A DNA stretch of 64,000 nt from the NCBI RefSeq assembly GCF_003952185.1, contig NZ_RXFS01000003.1, positions 434,001-498,000 on the forward strand, in the 5' to 3' direction. The position numbers and the translations under genes are program-made. Position 1 is the stretch's first letter. Every line of letters starts with the position of its first letter. Under the pieces are notes generated by a model. The model did not search any database. It was not told where the DNA came from and saw only the letters and a list, made by a program, of their open reading frames with translations. This document shows positions 36,064 through 47,549 of this stretch, one piece after another. Source of the stretch: Variovorax sp. 679. GTDB lineage: Bacteria > Pseudomonadota > Gammaproteobacteria > Burkholderiales > Burkholderiaceae_C.

Positions 36064-36672
36064 ATGCAGAAAACACGTAATGGCAATGGCAACAGCAAGC
36101 TCCGCCCCCTGGCCCTGTCGGCCACGGCCCTCGCCCTCGCCGGCCTCCTTGCGGGCTGCGCAGGCATGTCGTCCGGCGGCAAGGGTTCCTCCACGGGCAT
36201 GAAGGTCAGCTCCAGCGCTTTCGGCGACAACGGCACCATCCCGGCCGAACACGCGGGCGTGGGCGACTGCGGCGGCAAGAACATCTCGCCGCCGGTGGCC
36301 TGGAGCAACCTGCCGGCCAAGACGAAGTCGGTCGCCGTACTGGTGTTCGACCCCGACGGCGCGGCCGGCCTCGGCGTGTCGCACTGGGTGGCCTACAACA
36401 TCGCGGCCGAGCGCGGCGAGCTCAAGGCGGGCGAAGGGGCGGCGGGCTCGAACTTCGACTTCACCATGGGCCCGAACGTGGCCGGCACGCCCGCCTACCG
36501 CGGCATGTGCCCGCCGGTGGGCGACCGGCCGCATCACTACGTGGTGACCGTGATCGCCACCGAGCTCGCGCCGGGCAGCCTGCCGGCCGGCCTGGGCCGC
36601 GATGCGCTGCTGGCCGCGCTCAAGGGCCGCGCGCTGGGCGGCCAGAGCGTGGTGGGCCTCTACAGTCGCTGA
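36064..36672 (+). CDS. YbhB/YbcL (PEBP) family lipoprotein
   Basis: A 202-aa protein with an N-terminal lipoprotein signal (ALAGLLAGCAGM) and a Ser/Gly linker. The rest is the phosphatidylethanolamine-binding fold: FDPDGAAGLGVSHWVAYNI (pattern near 95-113; DPD...HW is the ligand site) and GMCPPVGDRPHHYVVTVIAT. Bacterial members are of unclear function. An AGGAG-like GGAGAAAG lies 8 nt before the start. Confidence 0.88.
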   Translation: MQKTRNGNGNSKLRPLALSATALALAGLLAGCAGMSSGGKGSSTGMKVSSSAFGDNGTIPAEHAGVGDCGGKNISPPVAWSNLPAKTKSVAVLVFDPDGAAGLGVSHWVAYNIAAERGELKAGEGAAGSNFDFTMGPNVAGTPAYRGMCPPVGDRPHHYVVTVIATELAPGSLPAGLGRDALLAALKGRALGGQSVVGLYSR

Positions 36673-36759
36673 GTCAGGCAGCCGCGAGTAATAATTTAGG
36701 ACTCACATCGTCGGTACCGGCCATCAACGGCCGCGGCCGCCTTCCAGAAAGCTCCATCG

Positions 36760-38253
36760 ATGGCCCTGCCCGCATCCGGCTCCGATCCGGTTCCGCCGTC
36801 CGCCGGCGACCTCGACGCCATGTTCGACCTGGCGCCCGTCTCCCTCTGGATCGAGGACTACGGCGACCTCAAGCGCAAGCTCGACGGCTGGCGTGCCGAG
36901 GGCATCACCGACCTGGTGGCGCACCTGTCGGCCGATCCGCGCCGGGTGAGCGACTGCATGGCGCTGCTGAAGGTGCTGCGGGTCAACCAGCACACGCTGA
37001 AGCTCTTCGGCGCCGACAGCGAGCAGACCCTGCTGGGCGCACTCGACCGCGTGTTCCGCGGCGACATGTCGGCCACCGTGGTGCACGAGCTCGACCAGCT
37101 CTGGCGCGGCCAGCTCAGCTTCGAGAGCGAGACCGTCAACTACGCGCTGGATGGCCGCAGGCTCGACGTGCGCGTGCGCGCCCGCGTGCTGCCCGGCTAC
37201 GAGGACAGCTGGAGCCGCGTGCTGGTGGCGCTCGACGACGTCACCGAGCGCGTGGCCGCGCAGCGCCTGCGCGACGAGAGCGCCATCTACGCGCGCAGCC
37301 TGTTCGACCGCTCGCCGGTGTCGCTGTGGGTGGAAGACTTCAGCGCGGTGCGCTCGCTGCTCGACACCATCCGCTCGCGCGGCATCACCGACTTCGCAAC
37401 CTTCATCAAGGTGCACCCTGACTTCGTCACGCGCTGCATGCAGGAGATCCGCGTGATCGACGTGAACCACGAGACGCTGCGCATGTTCGGCGCGCCCGAC
37501 CTGCCCGCGCTGCTGGGCAACCTCTCGCGCATCTTCCGCGACGAGATGCGCGAGTCGTTCGCCGAGCAGCTGCAGGACCTGTGGAACGGCAAGACGGTGC
37601 AGCACCGCGAGGTGCTCAACTACTCGCTGTCGGGCGAGGTGCTGAACATCCACATGCAGTTCGCGGTGCAGGACGACCGGCTCGACACCTGGGACCTGGT
37701 GCTGGTGTCGCTGGTCGACATCACCGCGCGCAAGAAGGCCGAGGCGTACCTCGAATACCTCGGCAAGCACGACGTGCTCACGCAGCTGTGCAACCGCACC
37801 TACTACACCGAAGAACTCAACCGCCTCGCGCGCAAGGGGCCGTGGCCGGTGTCGATCGTGGCCATCGACCTCAACGGCCTGAAGCAGGTCAACGACCAGG
37901 AGGGTCACGCGGCCGGCGACTCGCTGCTGCGCCGCATGGGCGAAGTGCTCGACAAGGCCGTCGACCTGCCGGCCTGGCCCGCGCGCATCGGCGGCGACGA
38001 GTTCGCCGTGCTGCTGCCCATGACCGACGAACGCGGCGCCGAGGCGATGCGCGAGCGCATCCTCACGCTGCTCGAGATGAACAACCAGTTCCACGCCGGC
38101 CAGAGCGGCCACGCGCTGAGCCTCGCCATCGGCCTTGCGACCTGCCACGGCGACGAGCCGCTGGAAGCCGCACTGCAGCGCGCGGACCGGGCGATGTACG
38201 TGGACAAGTCGCGGTATTACGAGAGCGCGGAGACCGACCGGCGAACGTCGTAG
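36760..38253 (+). CDS. Diguanylate cyclase with two tandem PAS-like sensor domains
   Basis: A 497-aa cytoplasmic GGDEF protein. Two sensor repeats of about 150 residues share the same opening: LAPVSLWIEDYGDLKRKLD at ~24 and RSPVSLWVEDFSAVRSLLD at ~184, each followed by GITD, a VN-H-TL-(K/R)-(L/M)-FGA motif and DDVTER/DITARK ends, showing an internal duplication. The C-terminal domain has GGDEF at about 410-414 and is catalytically complete (HDVLTQL, NGLKQVND). No RxxD I-site precedes GGDEF, so product inhibition by that site is unlikely. No TM segments. Confidence 0.9.
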   Translation: MALPASGSDPVPPSAGDLDAMFDLAPVSLWIEDYGDLKRKLDGWRAEGITDLVAHLSADPRRVSDCMALLKVLRVNQHTLKLFGADSEQTLLGALDRVFRGDMSATVVHELDQLWRGQLSFESETVNYALDGRRLDVRVRARVLPGYEDSWSRVLVALDDVTERVAAQRLRDESAIYARSLFDRSPVSLWVEDFSAVRSLLDTIRSRGITDFATFIKVHPDFVTRCMQEIRVIDVNHETLRMFGAPDLPALLGNLSRIFRDEMRESFAEQLQDLWNGKTVQHREVLNYSLSGEVLNIHMQFAVQDDRLDTWDLVLVSLVDITARKKAEAYLEYLGKHDVLTQLCNRTYYTEELNRLARKGPWPVSIVAIDLNGLKQVNDQEGHAAGDSLLRRMGEVLDKAVDLPAWPARIGGDEFAVLLPMTDERGAEAMRERILTLLEMNNQFHAGQSGHALSLAIGLATCHGDEPLEAALQRADRAMYVDKSRYYESAETDRRTS

Positions 38254-38312
38254 CCATCAGGCCAAACCGACCGATTGGAAGTCTGTGAAGCTGCGTTTGC
38301 TGGAAAGAACCA

Positions 38313-38624
38313 ATGCCCCTTGAAGGCCTTGCCGAAGCCCTGATCCGGCCAGTAATCGAACTGGTGCTGCAGCCCATCGGAGAAGCCTTGGTGCACCTGA
38401 CCGGCTACATCACCGGGTTCATCGTCGTTCCGATCGCCACGCTGGGACATGTCGTTGTCGAGCAGCCCAAAGAAGGCGTCGAAGCGATGACCTGCAGGTG
38501 GCTTCGCACGTCCAGCGGACGCATCGTCATCAATGCGGATCTGGGCAGCCTCGTGGGCTTCCTCACCTGGCTTGCGATCGGCGTGACGGCCCTCTTGATC
38601 TACTGCACGTCCGGTCCGTCGTAG
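38313..38624 (+). CDS. Small putative membrane protein
   Basis: A 103-aa protein with a hydrophobic stretch near 15-50 (VIELVLQPIGEALVHLTGYITGFIVVP, pattern) and a clear C-terminal TM segment (SLVGFLTWLAIGVTALLIYC). No known motif. A GGAAAG lies upstream. The 3' end overlaps the convergent LysR gene by 25 bp. Function unknown; coding status moderate. Confidence 0.6.
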   Translation: MPLEGLAEALIRPVIELVLQPIGEALVHLTGYITGFIVVPIATLGHVVVEQPKEGVEAMTCRWLRTSSGRIVINADLGSLVGFLTWLAIGVTALLIYCTSGPS

Positions 38625-39514
38625 CCCGGCACCCGCACCCGCTCCAGCACGAAATCGATGAACGTCCGGATCGCCCGCGTGTGCTGGCGGTTCGGCATGT
38701 AGAGCATGAACATCTGCGTGCCGAAGATCGAGAGGCGCCAGTCGTCGAGCGTGGTCACCACGTCGCCGCGGCGCACGTCTTCCTGCACCACGTAGTCGGG
38801 CACCAGGCCGATGCCCAGGCCCGCGAGGATGGCCTGGCGCAGGAAAAGGAAGTTTTCCGAGATCAGCGTCGGCTCCAGGATCACCTCGCGCCTCGTCTCG
38901 CCCTGGTAGGCCGACACGCGCAGCTGCCGGCCGATGACGGCGGCCGTGACCACCGGCGCGCCCTGCAGCGCGTCGAGCTGCACCGGCAACGGGTTCTTCG
39001 CCGCGTATTCGCTCGAAGCGCAGGCCACGTAGCGCACCGGCCCCATCGCGCGCGCCACCAGGTTCTGCGGCGGTTCGGGAATCACGCGGATCGCGATGTC
39101 GACTTCGTCGCGCAGCAGGTCCTCGATGCGGTTCTCGAACACCACGTCGAGCACGATGCCGGGGTACTGGCGCTTGAAGTCGATCAGCCAGTCGGCCATG
39201 ACCAGCTGCCCGTAGCCGCTGGGCACGCTCAGGCGCACGCGGCCCTGCAGGCCCTGCCCCAGCGTCGTCACCGATTCGCGCGCCGCCAGCAGCTCGGCCT
39301 GGATGGCGATGCCGTGCTGGTAGAGCCGCAGGCCGATCTCGGTCGGCTCGGCGCGGCGGGTGGTGCGGCGCACCAGCTGCGCGCCCACCGAGCGCTCCAG
39401 CTGGTTCAGGTGGTAGCTGACGTTGGCGCGGGTCATCTTGAGCCGCCGCGCGGCCGCGCTCAGGTTGCCGGCATCGAGGATTTCCACCAACAGGGTGAGC
39501 GACTGGAGGTCCAT
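38600..39514 (-). CDS. LysR-family regulator of the acyl-CoA degradation cluster
   Basis: A 304-aa LysR regulator: N-terminal HTH (AGNLSAAARRLKMTRANVSYHL, pattern) and substrate domain (GRVRLSVPSGYGQLVMADWL). It is divergent from the 3-hydroxyacyl-CoA dehydrogenase gene that opens the beta-oxidation cluster, with a shared control region rich in TGTCAA sites starting 11 nt from its own ATG. It probably activates the cluster and limits its own expression; this is inference. Confidence 0.9.
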   Translation of the reverse strand: MDLQSLTLLVEILDAGNLSAAARRLKMTRANVSYHLNQLERSVGAQLVRRTTRRAEPTEIGLRLYQHGIAIQAELLAARESVTTLGQGLQGRVRLSVPSGYGQLVMADWLIDFKRQYPGIVLDVVFENRIEDLLRDEVDIAIRVIPEPPQNLVARAMGPVRYVACASSEYAAKNPLPVQLDALQGAPVVTAAVIGRQLRVSAYQGETRREVILEPTLISENFLFLRQAILAGLGIGLVPDYVVQEDVRRGDVVTTLDDWRLSIFGTQMFMLYMPNRQHTRAIRTFIDFVLERVRVPGYDGPDVQ

Positions 39515-39524
39515 GGGCCGATTG

Positions 39525-39572
39525 TGTCAAAAATCCTTTGACAGTCTGTCAACCGGCTATGCAATTGTCAAA
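39525..39572. promoter_or_regulatory. Cluster of four TGTCAA half-sites in the LysR/fadB-like divergent promoter
   Basis: TGTCAAA at 39525-39531 and TTTGACA at 39537-39543 form a perfect 7-bp inverted repeat with 5-nt spacer. Further TGTCAA copies lie at 39547-39552 and 39566-39572. TTGACA within the second arm (39538-39543) could be the -35 of the plus-strand operon, with a weak TGCAAT 16 nt on. This fits a LysR recognition/activation site array. Confidence 0.6.
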
Positions 39573-39657
39573 GCGGCGGCTCAGGCCAAGAATGCTGGGT
39601 TCACCCCAGAGCCTCGGACCCGCACGGTCCGCAACGCAAGAGACAAGCGACACGCAC

Positions 39658-41811
<2,154 letters not shown>

Positions 41812-41842
41812 TCACAGAGCCAGCCGTCCAGGAGACAACCCC

Positions 41843-43033
41843 ATGCGTGAAGCCGTCATCGTTTCCACCGCCCGCACCCCGCTCACCAAGGCGCACCGCG
41901 GCGAATTCAACATCACCCCCGGCCCCACGCTGGCGGCCTTCGCCGTGAAGGCGGCCGTCGAGCGCTCGGGCCTCGACCCCGCTCTGATCGAGGACGCCAT
42001 CCTCGGCTGCGGCTACCCCGAAGGCACCACCGGCCGCAACATCGCGCGCCAGGCCATCATCCGTGCGGGCCTGCCGATCGGCATCGCCGGCACCACCGTG
42101 AACCGCTTCTGCGCCTCGGGCCTGCAAGCCATCGCCATGGCCGCGGGCCGCATCGTGGTGGACGGCGCGCCGGCCATGATCGCGGGTGGCGTCGAAAGCA
42201 TCTCGCAGATCCGCACCCGCAGCGCCACCGACGCAGGCGACAGCGGCATGGACCCGTGGATCGTCGAGCACAAGCCCGAGCTGTACATGGCGATGATCGA
42301 AACCGCCGACATCGTCGCCAAGCGCTACAACATCAGCCGCGAAGCGCAGGACCGCTTCTCGGCCGAGAGCCAGCGCCGCACCGAAGAAGCGCAGATCGCC
42401 GGCCGCTACAAGGACGAGATCGTCGCCTGCACCACCACCATGGCGGTGACCGACAAGGAGACGAAGGAAGTCAGCTACCGCGAAGTGACCGCCACCGAAG
42501 ACAACTGCAACCGCCGCGGCACCACCTACGAGGCGCTCGCCAAGCTGAAGCCAGTGATGGGCGAAGACAAGTTCGTCACCGCCGGCAACGCCTCGCAGCT
42601 GTCGGACGGCGCATCGGCCTGCGTGCTGATGGAAGCCAAGGATGCCGAGCGCGCCAACATCAAGGCGCTGGGCGCCTTCCGCGGCCTCGCGGTGGCCGGC
42701 TGCGAGCCGGACGAGATGGGCATCGGCCCGGTGTTCGCGGTGCCCAAGCTGCTCGCGCGCCACGGCCTCAAGGTCCAGGACATCGGCCTGTGGGAACTCA
42801 ACGAGGCCTTCGCCTCGCAGTCGATCTACTGCCAGGACAAGCTGGGCATTCCCTCGGAACTGCTCAACGTGAACGGCGGCGCGATCTCCATCGGCCACCC
42901 CTTCGGCATGACCGGCGCGCGCCTCGCGGGCCACGTGCTCATCGAAGGCAAGCGCCGCGGCGCGAAGTACGCGGTGGTCACGATGTGCATCGCCGGCGGC
43001 ATGGGCGCAGCCGGTCTCTTTGAAATCTACTGA
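41843..43033 (+). CDS. Acetyl-CoA C-acyltransferase (thiolase, PimB-like)
   Basis: A 396-aa thiolase, cleaving 3-ketoacyl-CoA with CoA to release acetyl-CoA. Catalytic Cys in [10 protein letters not shown] near 91, His in [16 protein letters not shown] and second Cys in [14 protein letters not shown], all intact. GGAGA about 8 nt before the ATG. 31 bp after the fadB-like gene and 13 bp before the first acyl-CoA dehydrogenase gene. Confidence 0.93.
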   Translation: MREAVIVSTARTPLTKAHRGEFNITPGPTLAAFAVKAAVERSGLDPALIEDAILGCGYPEGTTGRNIARQAIIRAGLPIGIAGTTVNRFCASGLQAIAMAAGRIVVDGAPAMIAGGVESISQIRTRSATDAGDSGMDPWIVEHKPELYMAMIETADIVAKRYNISREAQDRFSAESQRRTEEAQIAGRYKDEIVACTTTMAVTDKETKEVSYREVTATEDNCNRRGTTYEALAKLKPVMGEDKFVTAGNASQLSDGASACVLMEAKDAERANIKALGAFRGLAVAGCEPDEMGIGPVFAVPKLLARHGLKVQDIGLWELNEAFASQSIYCQDKLGIPSELLNVNGGAISIGHPFGMTGARLAGHVLIEGKRRGAKYAVVTMCIAGGMGAAGLFEIY

Positions 43034-43046
43034 AGAGGAGCCAGCG

Positions 43047-44255
43047 ATGGACCTGAACTTCACCCCCGAAGAAGAAGCCTTCCGCAGTGAAGTGCGCGCC
43101 TTCCTGGCCGCCAAGCTGCCGGTGCGGCTGTCCGAGAAAGTGCGCAGCGGCAAGATCCTCGAGAAGGCCGACATGCAGGAATGGCACGCCATCCTCAACG
43201 AGCGCGGCTGGCTGGCCAACCACTGGCCCGAGCAGTACGGCGGACCGGGCTGGACGGCGGTGGAGAAGTTCATCTTCGAGAACGAATGCGCGCTGGCCTT
43301 CGCGCCGCGCATCGTGCCCTTCGGCGTGAACATGCTCGGCCCGGTGCTCATCAAGTACGGCAACGAGGCCCAGAAAAGCTACTGGCTGCCGCGCATCCTG
43401 AATGGGGCCGACTGGTGGTGCCAGGGCTACTCGGAACCCGGCGCGGGCTCCGACCTCGCGGCGGTGAAGACCACCGCCGTGCGCGGCATCGACGCGCAGG
43501 GCGACCACTACATCGTGAACGGCCAGAAGACCTGGACCACGCTGGGCCAGCACGCCAACATGATCTTCTGCCTGGTGCGCACCAATCGCGAGGCGAAGAA
43601 GCAGGAAGGCATCAGCTTCCTGCTGATCGACATGGAGTCGCCCGGCGTCGAAGTGCGCCCGATCATCACGCTCGACGGCGAGCATGAAGTCAATGAAGTG
43701 TTCTTCTCCGACGTGCGCGTGCCCGCCGAGAACCTCGTGGGCGAGGAGAACAAGGGCTGGACCTGCGCCAAGTACCTGCTGACCTACGAGCGCACCAACA
43801 TCGCGGGCGTGGGCTTCTCGGTGGCCGCGCTCGAACAGTTGAAGGGCATTGCCGCCACGCAGACCAAGAACGGCAAGCCGCTGGCGGAAGACCCGGCCTT
43901 CGCGGCGCGCATGGCGCGCGTCGAGATCGACCTGGAGAACATGAAGACCACCAACCTGCGCGTGATCGCGGCGGTGGCCGGCGGCGGCGTGCCGGGCGCG
44001 GAAAGCTCGATGCTCAAGATTCGCGGCACCGAGATCCGCCAGGAAATCTCGTCGCTGGCCCGCCGCGCGATGGGCGTCTATGGCCGCCCCTTCATCGCGG
44101 AAGCATTGAAGGACGGCTACACCGGCGAGACCTTCGGCCCCGACTACGCCTCGGCCGCCGCCTCGCGCTACTTCAACAACCGCAAGCTGTCGATCTTCGG
44201 CGGCTCGAACGAAATCCAGAAGAACATCATCTCCAAGATGATCCTCGGGCTTTAA
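43047..44255 (+). CDS. Acyl-CoA dehydrogenase, pimeloyl-CoA dehydrogenase large subunit-like
   Basis: A 402-aa FAD-dependent acyl-CoA dehydrogenase. Visible are QGYSEPGAGSDLAAVKTTA (FAD/substrate region), TWTTLGQHANMIFCLVRT (pattern) and the C-terminal IFGGSNEIQKNIISKMIL. In sequence and gene order (followed by a second, smaller dehydrogenase) it resembles PimC of the pimelate pathway; this is memory-based. Forms the alpha,beta double bond and passes electrons to EtfAB, encoded downstream. Confidence 0.85.
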   Translation: MDLNFTPEEEAFRSEVRAFLAAKLPVRLSEKVRSGKILEKADMQEWHAILNERGWLANHWPEQYGGPGWTAVEKFIFENECALAFAPRIVPFGVNMLGPVLIKYGNEAQKSYWLPRILNGADWWCQGYSEPGAGSDLAAVKTTAVRGIDAQGDHYIVNGQKTWTTLGQHANMIFCLVRTNREAKKQEGISFLLIDMESPGVEVRPIITLDGEHEVNEVFFSDVRVPAENLVGEENKGWTCAKYLLTYERTNIAGVGFSVAALEQLKGIAATQTKNGKPLAEDPAFAARMARVEIDLENMKTTNLRVIAAVAGGGVPGAESSMLKIRGTEIRQEISSLARRAMGVYGRPFIAEALKDGYTGETFGPDYASAAASRYFNNRKLSIFGGSNEIQKNIISKMILGL

Positions 44256-44267
44256 AGGAGACATGCC

Positions 44268-45410
44268 ATGAACTTCGAACACACCGAAGACCGGCGCATG
44301 CTCGCCGACAGCCTGAACCGCTTCATCAGCGAGCAGTACGCCTTCGACGCGCGCGACCGCATCGCGAAGTCGGAGCACGGATTCAGCAAGGAAATCTTCC
44401 AGCAGTTCGCCGAGCTCGGCGTGATCGGCGCCCTCTTCAGCGAGGCCGATGGCGGCTTCGGCGGCGGCGGCTTCGACATCGCCGTGGTCTTCGAGGCACT
44501 GGGCCGCGGCCTGGTGATCGAACCGCTGCTGGGCGCGGTGATGGTCGGCGAGGCGATCAGCGCTGCAGGCAGCGATGCGCAGAAGGAAAAGATCGGCGAC
44601 ATCATCAACGGCGCGATCGTCGCGGCCTTCGCGCACGATGAAGCCGACACGCACTACGAACGCACGCGCGTGCAAACGAAGGCCGAGCGCAGTGGCGACG
44701 GCTGGGTGCTGCACGGCGCCAAGGCTGTCGTGCCGCAGGGCGAGCAGGCCGACCTGTTCCTCGTATCGGCCCGCACCTCGGGCGGCGTGGACGACGAAGC
44801 CGGCATCTCGCTGTTCCTCGTGCCCGCGAAGACGGCGGGCCTATCGGTGCGCGGCTGCCCCGCCATCGACGGCGGCCGCGTCGCGGAACTCTCGTTCGAC
44901 GGCGTGAAGCTGGGCGCCGACGCGCTGCTAGGCGCCGAAGGCCAGGGCCACGCCACGCTGGAACGCGCCATCGGCCGCGGCGTGCTCGCGCTGTGCGCCG
45001 AAGCCGTGGGCGCGATGGAAGCGGCCAAGTCCGCGACGCTCGAATACCTGCGCACGCGCAAGCAGTTCGGCACGCTGATCGGCAGCTTCCAGGCGCTGCA
45101 GCACCGCATGGCCGACCTGCTGCTCGAAATCGAACAGGCCCGCTCGGCCGTCATCAACGCCGCAGCCGCCATCGACACCGGCGACCGCCTGACGCGCGAG
45201 CGTGCGCTGTCGGCCGCCAAGTTCAGCATCGGCCGCATCGGCGCGCTGGTGGCGGAGGAAAGCATCCAGATGCACGGCGGCATCGGCATGACGTGGGAGC
45301 TGCCGCTGCCTCACTACGCCAAGCGCCTCGTGATGATCGACCACCAGCTCGGCGACGAAGACCACCACCTGCAGCGCTACATCTCGCTCGGCAAGGAGGT
45401 TGCGGCATGA
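44268..45410 (+). CDS. Acyl-CoA dehydrogenase, pimeloyl-CoA dehydrogenase small subunit-like
   Basis: A 380-aa acyl-CoA dehydrogenase paralogue, more divergent: MNFEHTEDRRMLADSLNRFI at the N-terminus, AVVPQGEQADLFLVSART, and the QLHGGIG-type QMHGGIGMTWELPLPHYAKR near the end. It resembles PimD. It starts 12 bp after the large-subunit-like gene, with AAGGAG, and overlaps the next gene by 4 nt. The two probably act together, as known for PimC/PimD. Confidence 0.83.
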   Translation: MNFEHTEDRRMLADSLNRFISEQYAFDARDRIAKSEHGFSKEIFQQFAELGVIGALFSEADGGFGGGGFDIAVVFEALGRGLVIEPLLGAVMVGEAISAAGSDAQKEKIGDIINGAIVAAFAHDEADTHYERTRVQTKAERSGDGWVLHGAKAVVPQGEQADLFLVSARTSGGVDDEAGISLFLVPAKTAGLSVRGCPAIDGGRVAELSFDGVKLGADALLGAEGQGHATLERAIGRGVLALCAEAVGAMEAAKSATLEYLRTRKQFGTLIGSFQALQHRMADLLLEIEQARSAVINAAAAIDTGDRLTRERALSAAKFSIGRIGALVAEESIQMHGGIGMTWELPLPHYAKRLVMIDHQLGDEDHHLQRYISLGKEVAA

Positions 45411-46222
45411 GCGACAACAAGACGGTTCTGATCTCGCAGGAGGGTGCCGTGCGCATCCTCACCAACAGCAACCCGGCCGCGCGCAACGCGATCACGCCGA
45501 CGCTGTACGCCGAACTCTCCGCCGCGCTCGCCGACGCACAGAACGACCCCGAGGTCGGCGCCATCGTCTTCACCGGCGCGGGCGACTTCTTCTGCTCCGG
45601 CGGCGACCTCAACCTGCTGGCCAAGCGCCGCGAGCTGCCCGCGTCGGAGCGCCGCGAGAAGCTCGAAGGCCTGAACAACCTGATCCGCGCGATCCGCGAT
45701 TGCGGCAAGCCCGTCATCGCGGCCGTCGAAGGCGGCGCTGCCGGCGCGGGCCTGTCGATGGCGCTGGCCTGCGACATGCTGGTGTCTGCGCGCGACGCCT
45801 TCTACACCGTGGCCTACGTCAAGGTCGGCCTCACGCCCGACGGCGGCGCCACGGCCTTCCTCTCGGAGTTCGTCTCGCGCCAGGTGCTCACCGAGATGTG
45901 CCTGACCGGCGACCGCATGCCGGCCGAACGACTGCATGCGCTGGGCGCGGTCAACCGCCTGACCGACAAGGGCGCCGCGCTGGCCGAGGCCATCGCGCTC
46001 GCAGCCAAGGTGGCGGGCGGCCCGCAGCGCGCCAGCGCGCGCATCAAGACGCTGTGCCGACAGGCGCACCGCTCCACGCTGGAAGAGCAGCTCGAAGCCG
46101 AGGCCGTGTACATGGTCGAGTCGCAGGCGGATGCCGAGGCGGCCGAAGGCATCGGCGCCTTCCTCGGCAAGCGCAAGGCCGACTTCGCCGCGCTGCGCCA
46201 CCAGAAGCAGGACGCGTCCTGA
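45407..46222 (+). CDS. Enoyl-CoA hydratase/isomerase family protein (PaaG-like)
   Basis: A 271-aa crotonase-fold protein. Oxyanion-hole segments: GAGDFFCSGGDLNLL and GGAAGAGLSMALACDML. The catalytic position has Asp (VGLTPDGGATAFL) rather than the Glu pair of true hydratases, as in PaaG-type isomerases, so it may shift double bonds. ATG overlaps the preceding stop. It would help unsaturated or branched intermediates enter the cycle; inference. Confidence 0.86.
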   Translation: MSDNKTVLISQEGAVRILTNSNPAARNAITPTLYAELSAALADAQNDPEVGAIVFTGAGDFFCSGGDLNLLAKRRELPASERREKLEGLNNLIRAIRDCGKPVIAAVEGGAAGAGLSMALACDMLVSARDAFYTVAYVKVGLTPDGGATAFLSEFVSRQVLTEMCLTGDRMPAERLHALGAVNRLTDKGAALAEAIALAAKVAGGPQRASARIKTLCRQAHRSTLEEQLEAEAVYMVESQADAEAAEGIGAFLGKRKADFAALRHQKQDAS

Positions 46223-46303
46223 CGCCGGCCGCTCGCCCTGCCTTTCCGCCTCGCGCGACGTATGCACCGTGCGGGGCTTTCTCGTTTCCAGGGAGCTGAT
46301 CTC

Positions 46304-47512
46304 ATGCCACTGCCGAATTCATCGCTGCCGCTTGCCGGCGTTCGCGTTCTCGATCTGTCCCGCATCCTCGCGGGCCCCTGGTGCGGCATGGTGCTGGCCG
46401 ACATGGGCGCCGAAGTCATCAAGGTGGAGCACCCGGGCCGCGGCGACGACACGCGCGACTGGGGCCTGCGCGTGGGCAAGACCGAGACCGCCTACTTCAA
46501 CAGCGTGAACCGCAACAAGCGCTCGGTCACGCTCGACCTGCAGACGCCCGAAGGCCAGCAGATCGCGCGCGATCTCGCCAAACAGTGCGACGTGGTCATC
46601 CAGAACTTCAAGTTCGACGGCATCGACAAGCTGGGCCTCGGCTATGAACAGCTCAGCAAGGAACATCCGGGCCTCATCTACTGCTCGATCTCGGGCTACG
46701 ACCGCACAGGCCCCGAGGCTGCGCGCCCGGGCTACGACCTCGTGGTGCAGGGCGAGGCCGGCCTGATGGCGCTCAACGGTGAGGCGAACCAGCCGCCGCT
46801 GAAGTTCGGCGTGGCGGCCGTCGACCTGTTCACCGGCATGTACTCGGCGCAGGCCATCCTCGCCGCGCTGTACCAGCGCGAGAAGACCGGCAAGGGCCGG
46901 CACGTGGAGATGGCGCTGTACGACTGCGGCCTGATGATCACCGCCTACTACGGCCTCGAAGCGCTGCTCATGGGCGAAGACCCGCCGCGCTACGGCAACT
47001 CGCATCCGTCGATCGTGCCGTATGGCGTGTTCGACGCGGCCGACGGCCCGCTGGTCATCACCGTGGGCAACAACGCACAGTTCGCGCGCTTCTGCACCGA
47101 GGTGATCGAGCGGCCCGACCTCGCGGCCGACGAGCGCTTCAAGACCAACATCCTGCGTTCGGCCAACCGCGCCGCGCTGCTGCCCGAGCTGCATGCCGAG
47201 CTCGCGAAGCGCCAACGCGCCGACCTGCTCGCGAAGCTCACCGCCGCCGGCATTCCCTGCGGCGAGGTGCTGGGCCTGCTGGAGGCGCTGCAATCGAAGC
47301 GCGCGACCGATGCCGGCCTCGTGACCACGCAGCCGCATCCGGTGGCTGGCACGGTCAACGTGCTCGCGCCGCCCTACCGCTTCGACGGCGAGCGCCTGCC
47401 GGTGCGTAGCGCGCCGCCCACGCTGGGCGAAGGCACGCACGACGTGCTGCAGTCGCTGCTCGGCCTGTCGGACGAGAAGCTCGCGGCGCTGAAGACGAAC
47501 GGCGTCGTCTGA
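46304..47512 (+). CDS. CaiB/BaiF family CoA transferase (type III)
   Basis: A 402-aa family III CoA transferase that moves CoA between acyl groups. Motifs: LAGPWCGMVLADMGAEVIKVEHPGRGDDTR (pattern near 22-50), SGYDRTGPEAARPGYDLVVQGEAG with the catalytic Asp in GYDLVVQ, and KTGKGRHVEMALYD. GGGAG lies 8 nt before the start; an in-frame upstream start adds 14 unsupported residues. One of two CoA-loading routes in this cluster, the other being the AMP-forming ligase. Confidence 0.9.
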   Translation: MPLPNSSLPLAGVRVLDLSRILAGPWCGMVLADMGAEVIKVEHPGRGDDTRDWGLRVGKTETAYFNSVNRNKRSVTLDLQTPEGQQIARDLAKQCDVVIQNFKFDGIDKLGLGYEQLSKEHPGLIYCSISGYDRTGPEAARPGYDLVVQGEAGLMALNGEANQPPLKFGVAAVDLFTGMYSAQAILAALYQREKTGKGRHVEMALYDCGLMITAYYGLEALLMGEDPPRYGNSHPSIVPYGVFDAADGPLVITVGNNAQFARFCTEVIERPDLAADERFKTNILRSANRAALLPELHAELAKRQRADLLAKLTAAGIPCGEVLGLLEALQSKRATDAGLVTTQPHPVAGTVNVLAPPYRFDGERLPVRSAPPTLGEGTHDVLQSLLGLSDEKLAALKTNGVV

Positions 47513-47549
47513 AGAAAAAGACACCTGAAATCCCAAGGAAGACAAACCA

